NCBI RefSeq assembly: GCF_002865645.1
Contig: NW_020194684.1
Location: 5,247,952-5,311,951, forward strand
Direction: 5' to 3'
DNA length: 64,000 bases
DNA from: Hyaloscypha bicolor E
Lineage: Eukaryota; Ascomycota; Leotiomycetes; Helotiales; Hyaloscyphaceae
Within the stretch, counting starts at the first letter, position 1. Each line of letters begins with the position of its first letter. Below, in pieces: positions 33,858 to 43,904 of this stretch. Under the pieces are notes generated by a model that searched no databases, was not told the origin of the DNA, and saw nothing but the letters and a program-made list of their open reading frames with translations. Position numbers and translations under genes: made by a program.

Positions 33858-34511
33858 AAACAGATCGTTGAGCCTGCCGCGAGACAAACCTTTACTCTCG
33901 AAGTCTGGCTTGACAATTCGCCCTTGAATCATCAGGCAGTCTCACGGTATCCTACCTCGGCCAAAACGGTATGCTATTCTCCAATGTTCCTGATATCGCT
34001 GCTGACTAGTCCAGGGCTACGTCGGCATCGAGATTCGCAGTCCGTCGGAACCCCTCCCATCGGAGGACCATGCGGCAGTTCGTGATAGCTCGTTCCCAGA
34101 ATCATTGTTCTTCACTTCCTCCACAAACTCGTCAAGGTCTAAAGGGGAGTATGCAGACGTTGTATTTGTGCAACAATGGGGGGAGATCCAATACGCAAGA
34201 GAAGTTCCTGGAGAAGGAAGTCCAATCCAGGAGCTACCGTTCACCGGCAACTTCAGCACTGTTGATTTTACGTACTGGCCAGATCGGAAGACATACGAAG
34301 CATTGGAATTCGAACCTCCGAGATTTATTCAGGGTAAGATCTTACGTTGGTGTGGCGAGTAGTGTGGATTATGGTTGACTTGTTTGTAGGTATCTTCCTG
34401 GCATGTCCCGGTACTGTTGGTGGGAAGGGGTATGTGCTTTATGCTATGACTCCTACGTTTCAATGTGGCGGCTGCATTACTTTGGACCGGTTGGTTCCTG
34501 AAACTCACAAA
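33858..34511 (+). CDS. Unrecognised coding stretch, at least 3 exons, 5' end missing
   Basis: Three segments join with correct phases: 33858-33968, 34015-34333 and 34390 onward. Borders are GTATGC..GTCCAG and GTAAGA..TTGTAG, with a TAG acceptor just before 33858. The translation includes TFTLEVWLDNSPLNHQAV, GYVGIEIRSPSEPLPSEDH, GEYADVVFVQQWGEIQY, FTYWPDRKTYEALEFEPP and LACPGTVGGKGYVLYAMTP. No stop occurs in the spliced frame. The frame runs on without a break into the serine-hydrolase remnant at 34512. I do not recognise the domain. I found no start codon or preceding exon. It may be the 3' end of one gene, the N-terminal domain of a two-domain gene, or relic. The phased introns argue that it was once coding. 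Confidence 0.4.
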
Positions 34512-35810
34512 ATGGACAGAAGTGACAAGCACATCCTGGATGGCCAATTTACTGCAACCTTCGATTCCCTTGTGACCGAAAGCATCGATAGCTGGAAAGT
34601 CCCTGGGCTAAGCATTGCTGTAATTCAAGACGATGAGGTGTGTGCAAAGGTGCGCAGAATTTTATTCTCCATGAATTGGGCTAATGGTGGATAGGGAAAC
34701 GGATTTGCAAATTATCCTGATGTTCAATGGAAAGCACCTGTGTCAAGTCTGATTAGAGATGATCTTGTTCTCTCAGATCCGAGATATACTGAGGAGGTTA
34801 CTGTTGAGGATAATTTCTCACATCGAAGTAGACTACCGGAGTAAATCCTCACTTTCTGTGTTGTTCAGACTCTAAATTTGTTAATTCTTGCAGCCATGGT
34901 GATGCTTGCTTCGGTGTCTTTGCCAAAAAACCAGATACGCCTCGGTCAGTGACTCGCAAGCTTCGATGCCTTCCCTTGAATGAGCCACTTTGAACGAAAT
35001 GGCAGTACAGTAATATTATGTATACAGTAGCGTGCCATCTGGTCGAAGCCCGTACAGGACAACTTATTGGGAACTTCTTCCGTCCAAGAATTTGGGAACC
35101 CCTGAAAATGGCCAGCACCTATTACGGCTTGAGTGATCTGAAGGACCACCGAGGGACAGAAAACCTATCGAAAGGCTATCTATAGAATGAGATGGGATGA
35201 GGAACACAGCGAGCACGTCGAAATACCATGGAGAAACAGTCATTAACCACGGTGGTGCAACAAACGACTTTGGATGCAATATGATGTACCTTCCTCGACT
35301 GAAGTTTGGAATAGTTGTGTTTGGAAACTCCAATGCGACCTATACACCAAATGAGAAGATTTCTTGGTCATTGGTCGACGAGTTTCTCGGTATTCCACTC
35401 GAGAAGCGATACGATTGAGATGCAGCCGGAAGAGAAGAGCTAGCAAAAGAGCACCTCGATACAGTAGAAGAGTTGTATCCCCAGTCAGCAGGGGCTTGAC
35501 TGCCCTTGACTTTGCCCTTGGAGAAATATGCTGGAGAATACACTCACGCCGGGTATGGGACCCTGATGATCGAGCACAAAGATGGAAAACTTGAGGTAGA
35601 TGCAACAGATCGGACCTGGCCACCTGGAGGTTCAAGATGTCACTGGAGCACGTTTCTGGGGTGTTCTTCGTAGCAGAAAAGTTTGATTTCGATACTCACT
35701 ACAAAGGCCGAATTAGCCAGTTCAGACTGGGTGCTTACGGGACGCCCCGAAGCTTGGGAATAGAGTTTGTGGAGGGCATGAGTGACGAAATGATTTGGTT
35801 TCAAAGGTAA
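34512..35810 (+). pseudogene. Beta-lactamase-like serine hydrolase relic
   Basis: Remains of a class-C beta-lactamase/penicillin-binding-protein-like hydrolase. Recognisable blocks in order: SIDSWKVPGLSIAVIQDDE (N-terminus), PVSSLIRDDLVLSDPRYTEE, SHRSRLPE, LPLNEPL-stop-TKWQYSN, IMYTVACHLVEARTGQLIG, RPRIWEPLKMASTYYGL, INHGGATNDFGCNMMYLP, GIVVFGNSN, LVDEFLGIPLEKRYD and FRLGAYGTPRSLGIEF. The segment that should carry the catalytic S-x-x-K between the first two blocks is absent. The stop before TKWQYSN (35-kb region, about 34988-34990) sits where relatives have Arg (CGA to TGA). Several frame changes lie between later blocks. The order is conserved, so decay was by point changes and small deletions. 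It cannot encode an active enzyme. Confidence 0.8.
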
Positions 35811-37276
35811 CGGCCATGACTGTGGGCGGGGGAAGGTGGACTCGAGGGCGCTCTTCTTTTGCAGAGGTCGTTTGAGCCTCCTTTATGCTTTGACTTCGAC
35901 TGGAAGATTACGAAACAGGGGAACAAGCTTTCAGAACTCTGCAGAGACCAGATGAGAGGCCGAATGAAGAACCTCAACGCCATAATGAAGGGGAGTTGGA
36001 TTGGACTACCAGTCTAAGACTTGGCATGTCATCAGAGTAGTTTAAAAGCCTATTGTACGTATATATACCCAATGCCTTTTTTGAAAAGATTGGATGAAAG
36101 ATGGCTCCTGCTCACCTTGCAATCATGCCCCTCTTCACCCCGCCACAGAATATCTAAGTATGCCCACGGAAACCGTTGATGCTCGTTCCCCATTGGAGGA
36201 CTTGCTTTAACCCCGCAGGCATCATACTTCTGCTCAAGTCAGCTTCCAATGCAATATCCGTCGGCCTCGACCCGGACCCCATGAATCTCGTAACGACCAT
36301 CCCTGCGCCGTCAAGATCCTCCATTCATAGCATCTCGAGAAGCTCAAAGCAGTCGATGAAGCGAGCACGGATTTCAATCCCATAAGTGCTTTTCGATGTT
36401 CAGATGCAGAGCTCGGGTTCCCGACTTTCTTCAGAGACGTGAAGTGATGTCTCCTTCGACTGGGTCACTGGACCTTGAGGTTTCCAGAGGCAAGAATTGC
36501 CGGCCAAACAAAGGTGAGTTTCGTCTCCCAATGTTGCGAAGGGGTCGCCAATCAGCGATTTCTGGCGACATTGGGTGAGGAGGGAACGGCGCAGGCGCTA
36601 CGGCTTCAAACGCGGGTCGTCTCACGTCGCGGGCGTGTACCTCTGGGCCACCTCGAAACCCCCCCCCCTCGTGACTCTCTGGGGCCAGCTTTCGTATTGA
36701 AGTCCGTTTCGAGCTATAAATGCGCGTAAAGCCTGTCAGTGCTTGTTCAAAACACAAAGCTTGTTCTCCAGCCCTGCTTAGACGAGCTGTACCGCCACTG
36801 GGATCTGGAGGGTGACATCCATCTGATCTTCAAGCTGTCTTAAGCTTTCGTTAACCAAGCCACCCAACGATGGTTCGATTCCCCATCCTCGCGGTCAAGG
36901 ACCCTACTAGTTTCATGTCCCTCTCTTTTCGTCCCAAGTCGAGCCGTCGAGCAATCGGCTACGTCAAAACTTGCCACCAGCGGGCAGCAGATAACCTCGG
37001 AGACTCGTTGTTCCTCCTCTGGGCTTGGTCCCTGCTTGACGGCCGACCGAAACGTCGTGAGATGCGGTTTGGTGCAGACGAGGGGGAAAGGGTTTGGCAC
37101 TGTCGTGCAGTATATACACTCCACAGCATCACTCAAGTCTATGCTGTTGATCCAATCCATACTTTTACTCTCTTTTGATCACGCATATCTTCTCTCAACG
37201 TGCTAGACACTTCCTTTCTCCAGCCTACGTTCTTTACATTCTTTATACCCTCATTTTTAGTGTTCCAGTTTTCAAC
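35811..37276. other. Intergenic region
   Basis: About 1.47 kb. A minus-strand reading of 36170-36390 and a plus frame at 36176-36385 look weakly protein-like but carry no domain. A short run of ten C lies at about 36660. The promoter of the secreted protein lies at the right end, with a T/C-rich leader from about 37160. Confidence 0.35.
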
Positions 37277-39142
37277 ATGTTTTCAGCTTCAACTGTTGGC
37301 GTTGCGGCCACGCTCTTTGCCTATGTCTCCAAAGCTCAACCTTTCAACTGCCAAATCGAAGTTCCTCCCAATCCGTTGACGGCACAAGGGCTTGCAACAC
37401 CCTATAAGATGAGCGGCTGCAATCAGGTAACCAACCTAAAATACAAACCCAAGCTCATGTGTTCAATTTGAGAGATCTTGGACTTCAGAGCTCTTCGTAG
37501 ATTGGAGATAAGCTTCAACTTCTTAAGTAGACAGGCTAACTGTTAAAAGCTAGATTTTGCGAATCAAGGATCGTTCGTTGAAGCAGCAATCCTAAACCCT
37601 GCTACTGGCGCTATTTCCATATACAGCCCTTTGGTCATCAACAACGGCATGCAAGTGGGCAACGGCTTCATTGCTCCAGTTGTTCCTACCTTGCCGGCCA
37701 ACGCCGTCGTCGGTATTTGGTTCGGATCTAACGCCCAGACGGTCACTCTGACCGGTTCAACAACTGGATGCGTGAATGGGCTTGGTGGATCGATCTTTGG
37801 ACAGTTTGCTTATTGCAATGCACCAACATTTTTTACAGCTGCTCAGACAGCGATTTCCGCCGGACTTTTAAAAGTCCCGCCTGTTGGGACATCGACCAAA
37901 GCCAATAGGCAAGCTTGCCCTTCAACTCGCGACTTCCGGGTTGTCGATATGGATCAGAGTGACAATGTTGACACTACTTATCTTCTCATCAACGGGAAAT
38001 TGCTTGCTCAAAACACTGCTACAAACGCCGCTTCAAGCAAAAACGCCACAGGTATTTCATATTCATTTCAATGATGGCTGATGAAGAGGATGGTGGTTCA
38101 AGACGAATCTTCGCTTGGGAGCTGTCACAACGAGAAATTTGGATCCAGGCAGGGGGCTGTGGATGCTCCTTGGGAACAAGCTGCCAGGGGGAAACAGTTG
38201 AAGCCGTCTGAAACAGGAACACATCTTGTGCAGAAGAGAAGTGATGAATAGTAACTGACGAAGACATCCAGTTCTCTCGAACGGCTCTGATAATGCTTTG
38301 ATCAACTCATTCATTTCGCCTGCCATGGGTTGTACACCATACACTGCACCATCCATTACAACGCCAACTGGTACTTCGGGGGGGCTGGCTCTCAATGAAC
38401 TCCAAGCAAATCAGTCTCCTCCTGTTCCCCCAGCTCTCGTCCCAATGAATGATGACTTCACAGTTATCGCGGGTAACAATGGAGCGGTCACCCAATCTCT
38501 CGCCAAGACCAACCTTTATCGTGCGGGTGTCGGGCAGCCTCAAGCCGCAACTGCTGCCGATGCATCAGGCACTACGTACTGCCAACAGTATGCTGCATCA
38601 GCGCTCTTCATTGCCCAGAACCAAGCTCTGTTCACTGGAACCACTTCTCCTGCACCAGCAGTTGCCAACAACCTCTTCACCTTCTTGGCCAATCGATTTG
38701 CTACAAGTTTCGGACCAGGTATGCCTTCGACCCCTAGTCTGACTCGGCTAAGGGCTCTGCTAACTTTGAACAGTTCCATCGTTAGGTTGCTCAACGATCT
38801 TCAACGTCAACATCACCAGCCTTGTCCAACAAACCATGAATGGAAACTGCGTTGTTGTTGCAGCGAAAATCAACACGGCACCTTTCCAGGTATGTCTCAC
38901 ACCCCTTTGAAATGATACGCAGATACTATTTGTGTACGTTTTCTAACATATTAGATTAGCAAATCTTGAACGGTCAGATCAAGCCTGGGGGAGCTGGTGC
39001 AGTCAGCTCAGCAACATCGAAAACACACGCAGCAAACGTGGCTTCAGCAGCGGTGGTGGCAACTGGCACTGGCACTGGAGCAGGGCGACACCACCATTGG
39101 CTTGGCTTGAAAAACAGAAATGTTTGGGCTCGCGCTAGCTAA
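37277..39142 (+). CDS. Secreted protein of unknown function, 5 exons
   Basis: Predicted extracellular protein of 465 residues. Exons 37277-37426, 37550-38051, 38272-38718, 38774-38889 and 38960-39142 join in correct phase. It begins with a signal peptide (MFSASTVGVAATLFAYVSKA) with cleavage probably after KA-Q. The mature part is rich in Ala, Thr, Asn and Gly. It has regularly spaced Cys (NCQI, GCN, GCV, YCN, ACP, GCTPY, YCQQY, GCS, NCV), which suggests disulfides. Phrases such as GFIAPVVPTLPANAVVGIWFG and NNLFTFLANRFATSFGP suggest a compact fold. The C-terminus is Ala/Gly/Thr-rich, then basic (GRHHHWLGLKNRNVW), with no hydrophobic GPI tail. I do not recognise a named domain. A wall or secreted interaction role is only a guess. 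Confidence 0.75.
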
Positions 39143-40611
39143 GTGGCCAAAGGCATTCGCACTTGCGGGGAAGAAGCATCCTGGCCCTTATCTGAGTCAA
39201 GAATGACCGAGTTGTACGAATAGAAGAGCAATTGCTCAAGGTTTTGCACCCCCTGTGGGATTAAGCACCTGCCTTTTGTGGAACAAGCATTATATCAAGG
39301 ACAGATTTTTAATTCAGTTTCGAGGCTGCCATAGGAGTAATGTAGCCAAGGACTTCGTTAGTAAATAATCATATGCCCCGGAGGCGGGATCCGCTGTCTC
39401 AACCTTCCCCTTGGCCTGAATCAAACAGACGTCCGTTCATCCGTGTGCAGGGGGAAGAGGTTACATGCAGATTATCAACAACGGCTACACCAGTCGATCA
39501 CTCATCAGTTATTCTACAAGATTTGTAAACTTATGAATTTCAAGAGAAGCTACCGCGCGAAGATGGTTTGGCGGCAGCAATGAAGTCGGAGGGCTTCTGG
39601 TGAGGTAAGATCTGAGTGATGATAGCCAGTGTATCCGCAGAGTCGTCGCGTGCTGGTTAATTACCCACCCAATGTGGGGCAAATCCAAAACCAGGAATCT
39701 GTGCCGTATCTCGGGCCCACCCGAGATGTCGAGCGTCACAGACTCCCGGTGGAAGACGCGTTGAAGAAGTACGCTCAGACGCTGTATCATGTACAACTCA
39801 TATATTTCGTGGGCCGAAGGGATCGATTCTCTGAGGTGAATGGGGCAGCTTGCCATCATGATGGCCAACCAAAAGTCCATTGTGCTTCACAAATTCCCAA
39901 CCTCATAAAAAGTGCTTCGATCAACCTTCTCTGCACCGTCCAAGGGTGTGACTTGCAGGTCTAAGCCCTTGTTCCCCCATCCGCCTAAATCCCTGCATTA
40001 TTTCCCCGGATTCTCTCAAAACCAATGGCGTCTTAAAGAACATCACAAGCGCTGAGAAGTTCGCCGCTCCATGCTTCCAGAACTCTCCCGGCCGCCGGGT
40101 ATTCCTAACTTTCCCTTCAAAAGCTTACGCTGGTAACCTATCCGGTGCTGCTTCCAGATGAAAGACTCCCTCGGCAATCGTTGATTCACGAACTACTGCA
40201 CTTGAGACCCTTAGCCTATCATTTCACCCTTAGAGGATATATGACCATTCACTTCCACCGGGTTTTATTGTAAATGGCTTTTGGCCCTTAACTAAGCGAA
40301 GGCTTGTACAAATTGATTAAATATTTAGCTGTTACACATCGGCATACATATCAATGTGGTAACCAGAACCGCAACCGCAGTTTCACAGTCTCATCAACCA
40401 ACTTCAAAACAGACTTGAAAACCTTGAACTCAAAGGCGAACTCAATAGATCTACCAATAGCATCATCTCAAACTCTGAATGAACTGTTTTTGCTTCATCT
40501 GAGCCGGCTCCTGAAACGCGATTGTCGTCAAAGCACAGATTTCCGAGCACTACACCGTTCACTTGCTTCTTCATACCTATACCACAACTTCAGTATTTCA
40601 ATTATTACCAC
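39143..40611. other. Intergenic region
   Basis: About 1.47 kb. A minus-strand frame of 123 codons at 39509-39880 and an overlapping plus frame at 39629-39964 carry no known domain; I cannot support either. The promoter of the next gene occupies the right part. Confidence 0.35.
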
Positions 40612-42736
40612 ATGTCAGGGCCACCGCAATCACCTTTATCAGCTCGTCGGCAATCAAGAGACGACAATTCATCCTACACACTCGTCTCGAACTCCACGCA
40701 CATTAGCTGCTTAGCTCGTCCCATGGCCTACAATGAAAGCGTCGACGATTTTCGGGATGTCGAGTATCCTATGATGAAAGGTAGATGAAATATGAGCTTC
40801 CTCATAGACCGAGGCTAATTGATGATGCCGAACAGGAAAGACATATCTGGACCATGCCGGCTCAACCATATATGCGAAGTCCTTGATCGAAGAATTCTCG
40901 AGAAAGATGATCTCTAACCTGTATGGAAACCCACATTCAACATCAGATCCTTCACAGCTGTCCGGCCATATGGTGGATTCGATCCGAGAAAAGACATTGG
41001 CCTTCTTCAAAGCAGACCCGGAGCACTTTGATATTGTCTTCACAGCAAATGCGACGGCAGCAATCAAGTTGGTAGGAGAATGCTTTCGAGATTTGGCATC
41101 TGAGAGCCCGATGTCGTCAACTTTTTGGTATGGATATCATAAGGACGCCCATACGAGCGTGGTCGGAATCCGAGAGATGACAAAGGGCAACCATCATTGC
41201 TTCACCAGCGATGACGAAGTTGAGAGATGGCTGAATAGCTTCCAGAACCCTGCTATTGCACCAAGCAGCTCTACGATACCAGGACTTTTCTGCTATCCCG
41301 GCCAATCGAACATGACTGGACGAAGACTTCCCTTGTCATGGACGAGGAAGCTACGCCAATCGAATGTGCCTTCTCACCAAAATACATATTCCCTTCTCGA
41401 TGCAGCAGCACTTGCCACCGCCACCCAACTAGACTTCAGCAATCCTGATGCTGCACCGGACTTCACTGCTGTATCATTCTACAAGATCTTTGGCTTCCCC
41501 GACTTAGGCGCTCTCATTGTGAGGAAGGAATCAGGTCATATTTTGGGATGGAGGAAGTATTTTGGCGGAGGCACCATCAGCAGCCTGACAGTTTTCCACG
41601 AGGCGTCAGTACAAAGAAAGGATGCAACCCTGCACGATGCTCTGGAAGATGGGACCTTGCCATTTCACAACATCATTGCGTTAGGCTGCGCCATTGACGT
41701 GCACATCAAGCTGTACGGCTCGATGAAAACGATTTCTCAGCACACTTCCTTCCTTTCGCGGCGTCTCTATCTCGGTATGATCAACCTCCACCACTTCAAT
41801 GGCACACCGCTTTGCGTAATATACAACGACATTCCAGACATATGCGAGTATGGCGACCCGGTAACTCAGGGTGGGACAGTCGCTTTCAACCTCATGAAAG
41901 CAGACGGTGGCTGCGTTGGGCACTCCCAAGTAGAAAAGGTCGCCAACGAGAAAGGAATTTTCCTCAGATCAGGCGGATTGTGTAATGCTGGAGGCATTGC
42001 CAGCTATTTACATGTGGAACCCTGGCAATTCAAGCGGGCGTGGTCGGCAGGACACCGATGCGGCGAAGAAGGTATCGATCTTGTGAATGGAAAGCCAACT
42101 GGTGTCGTTAGGGCCAGTTTAGGAGCGATGAGTACGATTGCAGATGTCGACACCTTTCTAGATTTCTTGGCGGACGTGTTTGTTGAACAGCCCGTGATTG
42201 TGGAAGAGCCGCGAGAGATACACCGGGAGCTTTCCAGGTTTGAGGATATTAATCCCGCACCAACAAGGCATGAGGCAGAGCGCCACAAGGATAAGCAAGA
42301 CGGGCAAGACAAGCAAGACAGTGGCTATGGCAACGAATTTATTACGATCTCCACGCTCCAATCTCTGAATTCGGTACGTGAATCAACTGATTCACACTCT
42401 TCGCGAGCTTCTTCCATCTTTCGAAAGGTCACAAGCACGCCAAACTTGGCGCCCATGCATTCATACACAAAGCGATCTGTCTACGAACAGAGACCTCCGC
42501 CAATCTCAGGCTCAACCTTTAGCCACGGCTCCATGTACCAAGGAAGAATGGAATCTACGAGGACCACAACACCACTAAGAGCCACGAGATACAGCTCGGA
42601 AGTTGCCCTTCGGGGTGGTGAACGCCCATGGATCTATCAGGAACGACCTCAGACGACGAGGAGAGAAGAAAAGACCGGGACTCTAGCCAGGTTCTGGAAG
42701 CGCCGGAGATCACTGTCTACAATGAGTGGCGCGTGA
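40612..42736 (+). CDS. Moco-sulfurase-like/cysteine desulfurase-like PLP protein, 2 exons
   Basis: Class V aminotransferase-fold protein related to the N-terminal domain of molybdenum cofactor sulfurase. Exons 40612-40780 and 40836-42736 (55-bp intron) give 689 residues. The catalytic part starts KTYLDHAGSTIYAKSLIEEF, like Moco sulfurases. Further matches are NLYGNPHSTSDPSQL, FTANATAAIKLVGE, YHKDAHTSVVG, LLDAAA and VSFYKIFGFPDLGALIVRK, with the PLP lysine at about 273. The desulfurase cysteine lies in FLRSGGLCNAGG (about 438). The last about 200 residues are charged and Ser/Arg-rich low complexity. The C-terminal MOSC domains of true Moco sulfurases (and hxB-type proteins) are absent. The protein may be a stand-alone desulfurase acting on another acceptor; activation of xanthine dehydrogenase or aldehyde oxidase cannot be claimed. 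Confidence 0.85.
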
Positions 42737-43434
42737 CTTTCGATGTCTTTTGCCCCTAGGGATGTTTCTGTGGGGTTCGCGCAACATTCGTTTACGAACG
42801 GAATCACCGTTCAAGTTTTCGGATGTTGTACAATATGACAGTTAAGGTATTTAGAGGCGTTGGGATCTGCTCATTTCTTCGTTAAATTTGCTTTCTGATG
42901 ATAAGTATCGAGAGGCACTTGCCAAAGGTTCTTATTATTATTCATCGCAGTTATTTCGGGTGTTTGGCGGTAGGAAACGTTGCCGGAAGGGAGGGAGATT
43001 GCAGTCCACAACAATATCAACATCATAGAACGGATAGAAAAGAATACAGAGTACTCGTTCGAAAAACCTCTTTACTCACACGTCTCAAATAACCTATTGT
43101 GCAACTACACACATGAATCGTCTCACGCTGTTGTGTGTTTGCGGGACAATATAAAGCATACGGATTCCATCCCCCCACTGTTTGACATAATCTCAGCTAG
43201 GGATGGGAAAGAGCTTGTATATTTTCAAGACCATCCCCGAGGAAGAGCTTGATTTCCATTTCATCAAGCTCCAATTCAATCATATGCCATATGAGACATC
43301 ATCTTCTCCACCTCGCTCGCTCCAAATCAAAAACTGGGACAATACCAGAACGGACAAAACTCCAAACGCCGCCCAGCCCAACTCGATGGGATATGTGATC
43401 TAGGTCTAAGTATCGAATGTAGTGAGAGCGATGG
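42737..43434. other. Intergenic region between convergent genes
   Basis: 3' regions of the PLP protein (plus) and the V-ATPase subunit (minus). No gene seen. Short frames at 42898-43403 lack features. Confidence 0.4.
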
Positions 43435-43904
43435 CTACGAAAGGGTTATGGCACCTCGTCGATTATCGCGGTAATGAAGGAAGGCTTGGAAACCGCAGCC
43501 TACGAGGAAGACCTGTGGAGGAGGTTTCGTTAGCACGTCTTCCACAATGCCAATGAAAGAATGAGTCTGAGTAAGGATGGATGCCACTGGGGGGCCATTG
43601 AGATGGGATTGGAAAAAGCGTACAACGTAGACGATAACTGCTGAGAAAACTGTTGCTGCTACTGCGGGTCCGTCTTTAGGGTCGTCCGTGGAGCCCATCA
43701 TCGAGTGGTGGTTTGATTTGAAGAGAGCGCCAATGACTGATAGGATAACAATTGCAAAGACTGAGATCACAATGCTGCAGAGAGAGTTGATTAGCTGGAA
43801 TTCCGTGGTTCTCTGTGGAGGCAAAGGTAGAGGAGAGATTGAGGCAGGAAGCCGAGGGTGATGTACCAAGACCACGCTTGCATTACTCCTACGACAGGCT
43901 TCAT
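43435..43904 (-). CDS. V-ATPase V0 subunit f / RNase K-like protein, 3 exons
   Basis: Small two-helix membrane protein of the V-ATPase V0 sector, homologous to yeast YPR170W-B (subunit f) and to animal RNASEK. Exons 43904-43867, 43774-43624 and 43512-43435 give 88 residues, against 85 in yeast. The start reads MKPVVGVMQAWSC, followed by a helix VISVFAIVILSVIGALF. Next come the signature NHHSMMGSTDDPKDGPAVAA, the second helix, GCGFQAFLHYR and the tail RRGAITLS. All three splice joins keep the alignment to the yeast protein. The donors are GTACAT and GTACGC, weak for fungi. The unspliced minus strand is open for 217 codons (43435-44085), which can hide the true small gene. Location: vacuolar/Golgi membranes. 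Confidence 0.88.

Noticed and set aside
36841..36900. tRNA-like B-box word GGTTCGATTCC at about 36872
   Set aside because: The flanks do not form a T stem with a 7-nt loop, and no A box, anticodon arm or acceptor stem could be found upstream.
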